Source of the DNA: Kangsaoukella pontilimi
Lineage (GTDB): Bacteria; Pseudomonadota; Alphaproteobacteria; Rhodobacterales; Rhodobacteraceae
NCBI RefSeq assembly: GCF_009830125.1
Contig: NZ_WUPT01000001.1
Coordinates: 1,116,001-1,180,000 of the forward strand
DNA length: 64,000 nt
Reading direction: 5' to 3'
Shown here one piece after another: positions 61,896-64,000 of the stretch. Position 1 is the stretch's first letter, and each line of letters starts with the position of its first letter. Under the pieces are notes generated by a model that searched no databases, was not told the origin of the DNA, and saw only the letters and a program-made list of their open reading frames with translations. A program made the translations under genes and the position numbers.

Positions 61896-61939
61896 TTTTC
61901 TCTTGCTAACTCACTCACCGGTGAGTTAGCAAGAGAAAA
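61896..61939. promoter_or_regulatory. Long palindromic operator, copy 3 (divergent AKR and Dabb promoters)
   Basis: TTTTCTCTTGCTAACTCAC (61896-61914) and its exact reverse complement (61921-61939) are separated by TCACCG. The centre-right contains CTCACCGGTGAG, the core seen at 56208 and 60996; a duplicated ACTC on the left gives two overlapping registers. It lies 29 nt from the aldo/keto reductase start and 41 nt from the Dabb start and must serve both. Confidence 0.75.
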
Positions 61940-61979
61940 GAACCGCACCGGCATGCACCGGAGGCGAAAGGGTTGCGAC

Positions 61980-62291
61980 ATGATCAGACATCTCGTCTTT
62001 CTCAAATACGCCGATGACATCACCGATGACGCCAAGGCCGGGCTCATGCACGATCTTGATGCTCTTCGTCACGAGGTCGAGGGCATCGAAGCCTTTTGCG
62101 CGCGGCCGAACATCTCTCCCGAGACACCGTTCGTCCACGGCCTGACGGAGATGTTCTGGATCGACTTCCGCGATACGAAGGCACGGGATGCCTACCTCGC
62201 CAACGAGACTCACAAGGCAATCGGAGCACGCTTGATGGCCAGCTTGAACGGTGGCGCGGACGGCATTTTCGTCTGCGACGTCGAGCTTTGA
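61980..62291 (+). CDS. Dabb (stress-responsive A/B barrel) domain protein
   Basis: 103 residues, one ferredoxin-like dimeric alpha/beta-barrel domain (IRHLVFLKYADDITDDAKAG at the N-terminus, RDAYLANETHKAIG near residue 70). Dabb proteins include small enzymes such as polyketide cyclases and olivetolic acid cyclase as well as proteins of unknown role. ATG 61980 with AAAGGG about 8 nt upstream is preferred over ATG 61953. It is the first gene of a three-gene (at least) operon with an SDR and a DUF993 protein. Confidence 0.88.
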   Translation: MIRHLVFLKYADDITDDAKAGLMHDLDALRHEVEGIEAFCARPNISPETPFVHGLTEMFWIDFRDTKARDAYLANETHKAIGARLMASLNGGADGIFVCDVEL

Positions 62292-62307
62292 TGCCGGGGA
62301 GACCGCC

Positions 62308-63078
62308 ATGACCAGACCTGTCGCCCTCGTGACCGGCGCAAGCAGAGGCATAGGGCGCGCCATCGCACTCGAACTTGCGCGCGAAGGCTTCGATATTGCG
62401 GCGAATGACCTGACGGACGGTGACGAACTCGCCGCTCTGGTCGCCGAGCTTCGGGACATGAACGCGAACGCTCTTGCCCTGCCCTTCGACGTCGCCGACC
62501 TGACCACGCATGAGACGGCGCTGGAGAAGGTTACGTCGACACTCGGGCCTCTAGGCGCATTGATTAACAATGCCGGCGTCGGTGTGTTGCAGAGAGGCGA
62601 CCCGCTCGACGTGTCAGAGGCCAGTTTCGACCGCTGTATCGCGGTCAATACGAAGGCGTTGTTCTTTCTTTGTCAGGCAGCCGCTCATCACCTGATCTCG
62701 GCATCGGCCGACATCGGACACCCCCGCACAATCATCAACGTCACCTCGTCGAACGCCACCGCCGCGTCGGTTCCGCGCAGCGAATATTGTGCCTCCAAGG
62801 CGGCGGCGGCGATGATATCGAAATGCTTCGCCGCGCGCCTCGGCCCGGAAGGCATCGCGGTCTACGATGTTCAGCCCGGCCTGATTGAGACACCCATGAC
62901 CGCCCCCGTCATCGACACCTATAGGCAGCGCGCGGCAGACGGACTTTGCCTGCTTCCATGGGTCGGCCAGCCAGAGGATGTCGCGCGCACAGTCGCAAGC
63001 CTCGCAACGGGCCGCCTACCCTACACCACAGGTCACGTCATCTCGGTCGATGGCGGCATGCTCGTCCCACGCTTCTGA
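62308..63078 (+). CDS. Short-chain dehydrogenase/reductase
   Basis: 256 residues, classical SDR. TGASRGIG is at 9-16, NNAG at 87-90, catalytic Ser147 or Ser148 (NVTSSNA), Tyr160 and Lys164 in SEYCASK. The C-terminal TGHVISVDGGMLVPRF is typical. The similarity class (KduD/FabG-like) often oxidises sugar or polyol carbonyls. ATG 62308 with GGGGAG is used; the longer frame is open into the Dabb gene. Co-transcribed with the Dabb gene (16-nt gap) and the DUF993 gene (10-nt gap). Confidence 0.91.
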   Translation: MTRPVALVTGASRGIGRAIALELAREGFDIAANDLTDGDELAALVAELRDMNANALALPFDVADLTTHETALEKVTSTLGPLGALINNAGVGVLQRGDPLDVSEASFDRCIAVNTKALFFLCQAAAHHLISASADIGHPRTIINVTSSNATAASVPRSEYCASKAAAAMISKCFAARLGPEGIAVYDVQPGLIETPMTAPVIDTYRQRAADGLCLLPWVGQPEDVARTVASLATGRLPYTTGHVISVDGGMLVPRF

Positions 63079-63088
63079 AGGCACGGAA

Positions 63089-64000
63089 ATGAAGATATCA
63101 CTCCCAGACACAAGCGGGCAGACGTCCGATTACCGCCTGCTCGGCACTCCGGTCGAAGCACAGGCGATGCCCGCCGACAGCGTGCGCACCGTCTACTCTG
63201 CGGCCCATGTCGTCCGTGACCCGTTCTCGGACGCGGATCCGTCCGGCGCCCCCGCCATCGACTGGGATGCGACCCTCGCCTTTCGCGGTCACCTGACAGG
63301 TCTCGGACTGGGCGTGGCCGAAGCGATGGACACGGCACAGCGCGGCATGGGGCTCGACTGGCCCAACGCTCTTGAGTTGATCCGGCGCACAAAAGCCGCC
63401 TTTCCCGACGCTCTGGTCGCGAACGGCTGCGGCACCGACCATGTCGATCCGTCAGACGCGCGCAGCCTCGAAGATGTCATCTCCGCCTATCTCACCCAGG
63501 TGGACGCGATACAGTCCGTGGGGGGCCGCATCATACTGATGGCAAGCCGCGCACTCTCCCACGTCGCAAAGAACCCTGATGACTACGCCAGAGTATACAG
63601 AGAAGTGCTCTCATCCTGCGACGAGCCCGTGATTCTGCACTGGCTTGGGGACATGTTCGACCCCGCGCTCCGCGGCTATTGGGGAAGCGACGACTTCAGC
63701 ACGGCTCTCGAGTTGGTGCTTGCCATCATCTCAGACAATGAGACCAAGGTCGACGGAATCAAGATTTCGCTGCTCGATGCCCGCAAGGAAATCGAAATGC
63801 GACGCCGGCTTCCGGCCTCGGTCCGCATGTATACCGGCGACGACTTCAACTACCCCGAACTCATGGCGGGAGACGAGCAAGGCTTCAGCCACGCGCTTCT
63901 CGGTATCTTCGACCCGCTCGCGATCCACGCGGCCAGCGCCGTCGGACGGCTGAACGCAGGCGACAGCAAGGGCTTCCGGGACATTCTGGACCCGACAGTG
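63089..64000 (+). CDS. DUF993/dihydrodipicolinate synthase-like family protein (N-terminal part)
   Basis: 304 codons from ATG 63089 run without a stop to the window end, so the 3' end is missing. The sequence has the look of a TIM-barrel: DALVANGCGTDHVD, GGRIILMASRALSH, EPVILHWLGDMFDP, KVDGIKISLLDARKE (a Lys in the position expected for a Schiff base) and RMYTGDDFNYPELM. From memory this is the DUF993 family, loosely related to DapA-type aldolases and found in sugar or polyol operons of several phyla. No reaction has been assigned to it that I know of. An aldol-type cleavage is plausible. It follows the SDR by 10 nt. Confidence 0.8.
   Translation, partial: MKISLPDTSGQTSDYRLLGTPVEAQAMPADSVRTVYSAAHVVRDPFSDADPSGAPAIDWDATLAFRGHLTGLGLGVAEAMDTAQRGMGLDWPNALELIRRTKAAFPDALVANGCGTDHVDPSDARSLEDVISAYLTQVDAIQSVGGRIILMASRALSHVAKNPDDYARVYREVLSSCDEPVILHWLGDMFDPALRGYWGSDDFSTALELVLAIISDNETKVDGIKISLLDARKEIEMRRRLPASVRMYTGDDFNYPELMAGDEQGFSHALLGIFDPLAIHAASAVGRLNAGDSKGFRDILDPTV

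Overview
The window looks like chromosomal DNA of an alphaproteobacterium of the Rhodobacteraceae (Roseobacter/Rhodobacter group). The reasons are uniformly high GC with densely packed genes that overlap by 1-8 nt, the trgA-trgB-cysK tellurite-resistance locus known from Rhodobacter sphaeroides, a pcaQ-controlled pobA/pca cluster, two TRAP transporters (one of TAXI type), and a glnB-glnA pair. I see no transposase, integrase, phage gene or CRISPR array. The content is almost entirely uptake and catabolism of organic compounds plus a central housekeeping block.

Layout. (1) 1-7447 (+): LivKHMGF-type ABC importer (livK cut by the window edge), an aromatic-type aldehyde dehydrogenase and a flotillin-like protein. 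(2) 7461-10735 (-): TPP enzyme, TSUP permease and nitroreductase. (3) 10845-18353 (+): TAXI-TRAP transporter, IclR regulator, aldehyde dehydrogenase, FAD aromatic hydroxylase and SDR, read as one operon. (4) 18474-24238: pobA-pcaDCHG (-), divergent pcaQ (+), convergent pcaB (-); together they take 4-hydroxybenzoate through protocatechuate to 3-oxoadipate. (5) 24239-25675: sparsely coding, with a 55-codon acidic ORF, a possible structured RNA and an AAA-type ATPase. (6) 25676-36968: HpcH/HpaI aldolase (+), then a nine-gene operon (-): dctP, cupin, dctQ, dctM, iclR, hyuA, hyuB, thiolase, acyl-CoA ligase. (7) 37534-50408: tRNA-Ser(GGA), alaX, MscS-type channel, cysK, trgB, trgA, cfa, nnrD, nnrE, glnB-glnA, TSUP permease, dusA. 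(8) 50714-64000: a sugar-type ABC importer with GMC oxidoreductase and TetR regulator; CoA-transferase, aldehyde dehydrogenase, ABC ATPase and MaoC; aldo/keto reductase; and, divergently, Dabb protein, SDR and a DUF993 protein running off the end.

The most interesting region is (8). Three promoter regions there carry the same palindrome (core ACTCACCGGTGAGT at 56208, one-mismatch copy at 60996, and a copy inside a perfect 19-bp inverted repeat at 61896-61939). These sites tie four transcription units, including the one that encodes the TetR regulator, into one apparent regulon. Its enzyme set (alcohol oxidation, aldehyde oxidation, CoA transfer, hydration, reduction, DUF993 TIM-barrel) does not match a pathway I can name, so it is a candidate undescribed catabolic system for a polyol or sugar-like substrate.

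Other points: region (6) has the gene logic of ATP-dependent ketone carboxylation followed by CoA ligation and thiolysis; solute-binding-protein genes of three importers are separated from their permease genes by strong intercistronic hairpins; LivF has a 181-residue Pro/Ala-rich tail; and 24630-24750 can fold into a nested three-way-junction RNA. All function calls are from sequence reading and memory of families; no searches were run.
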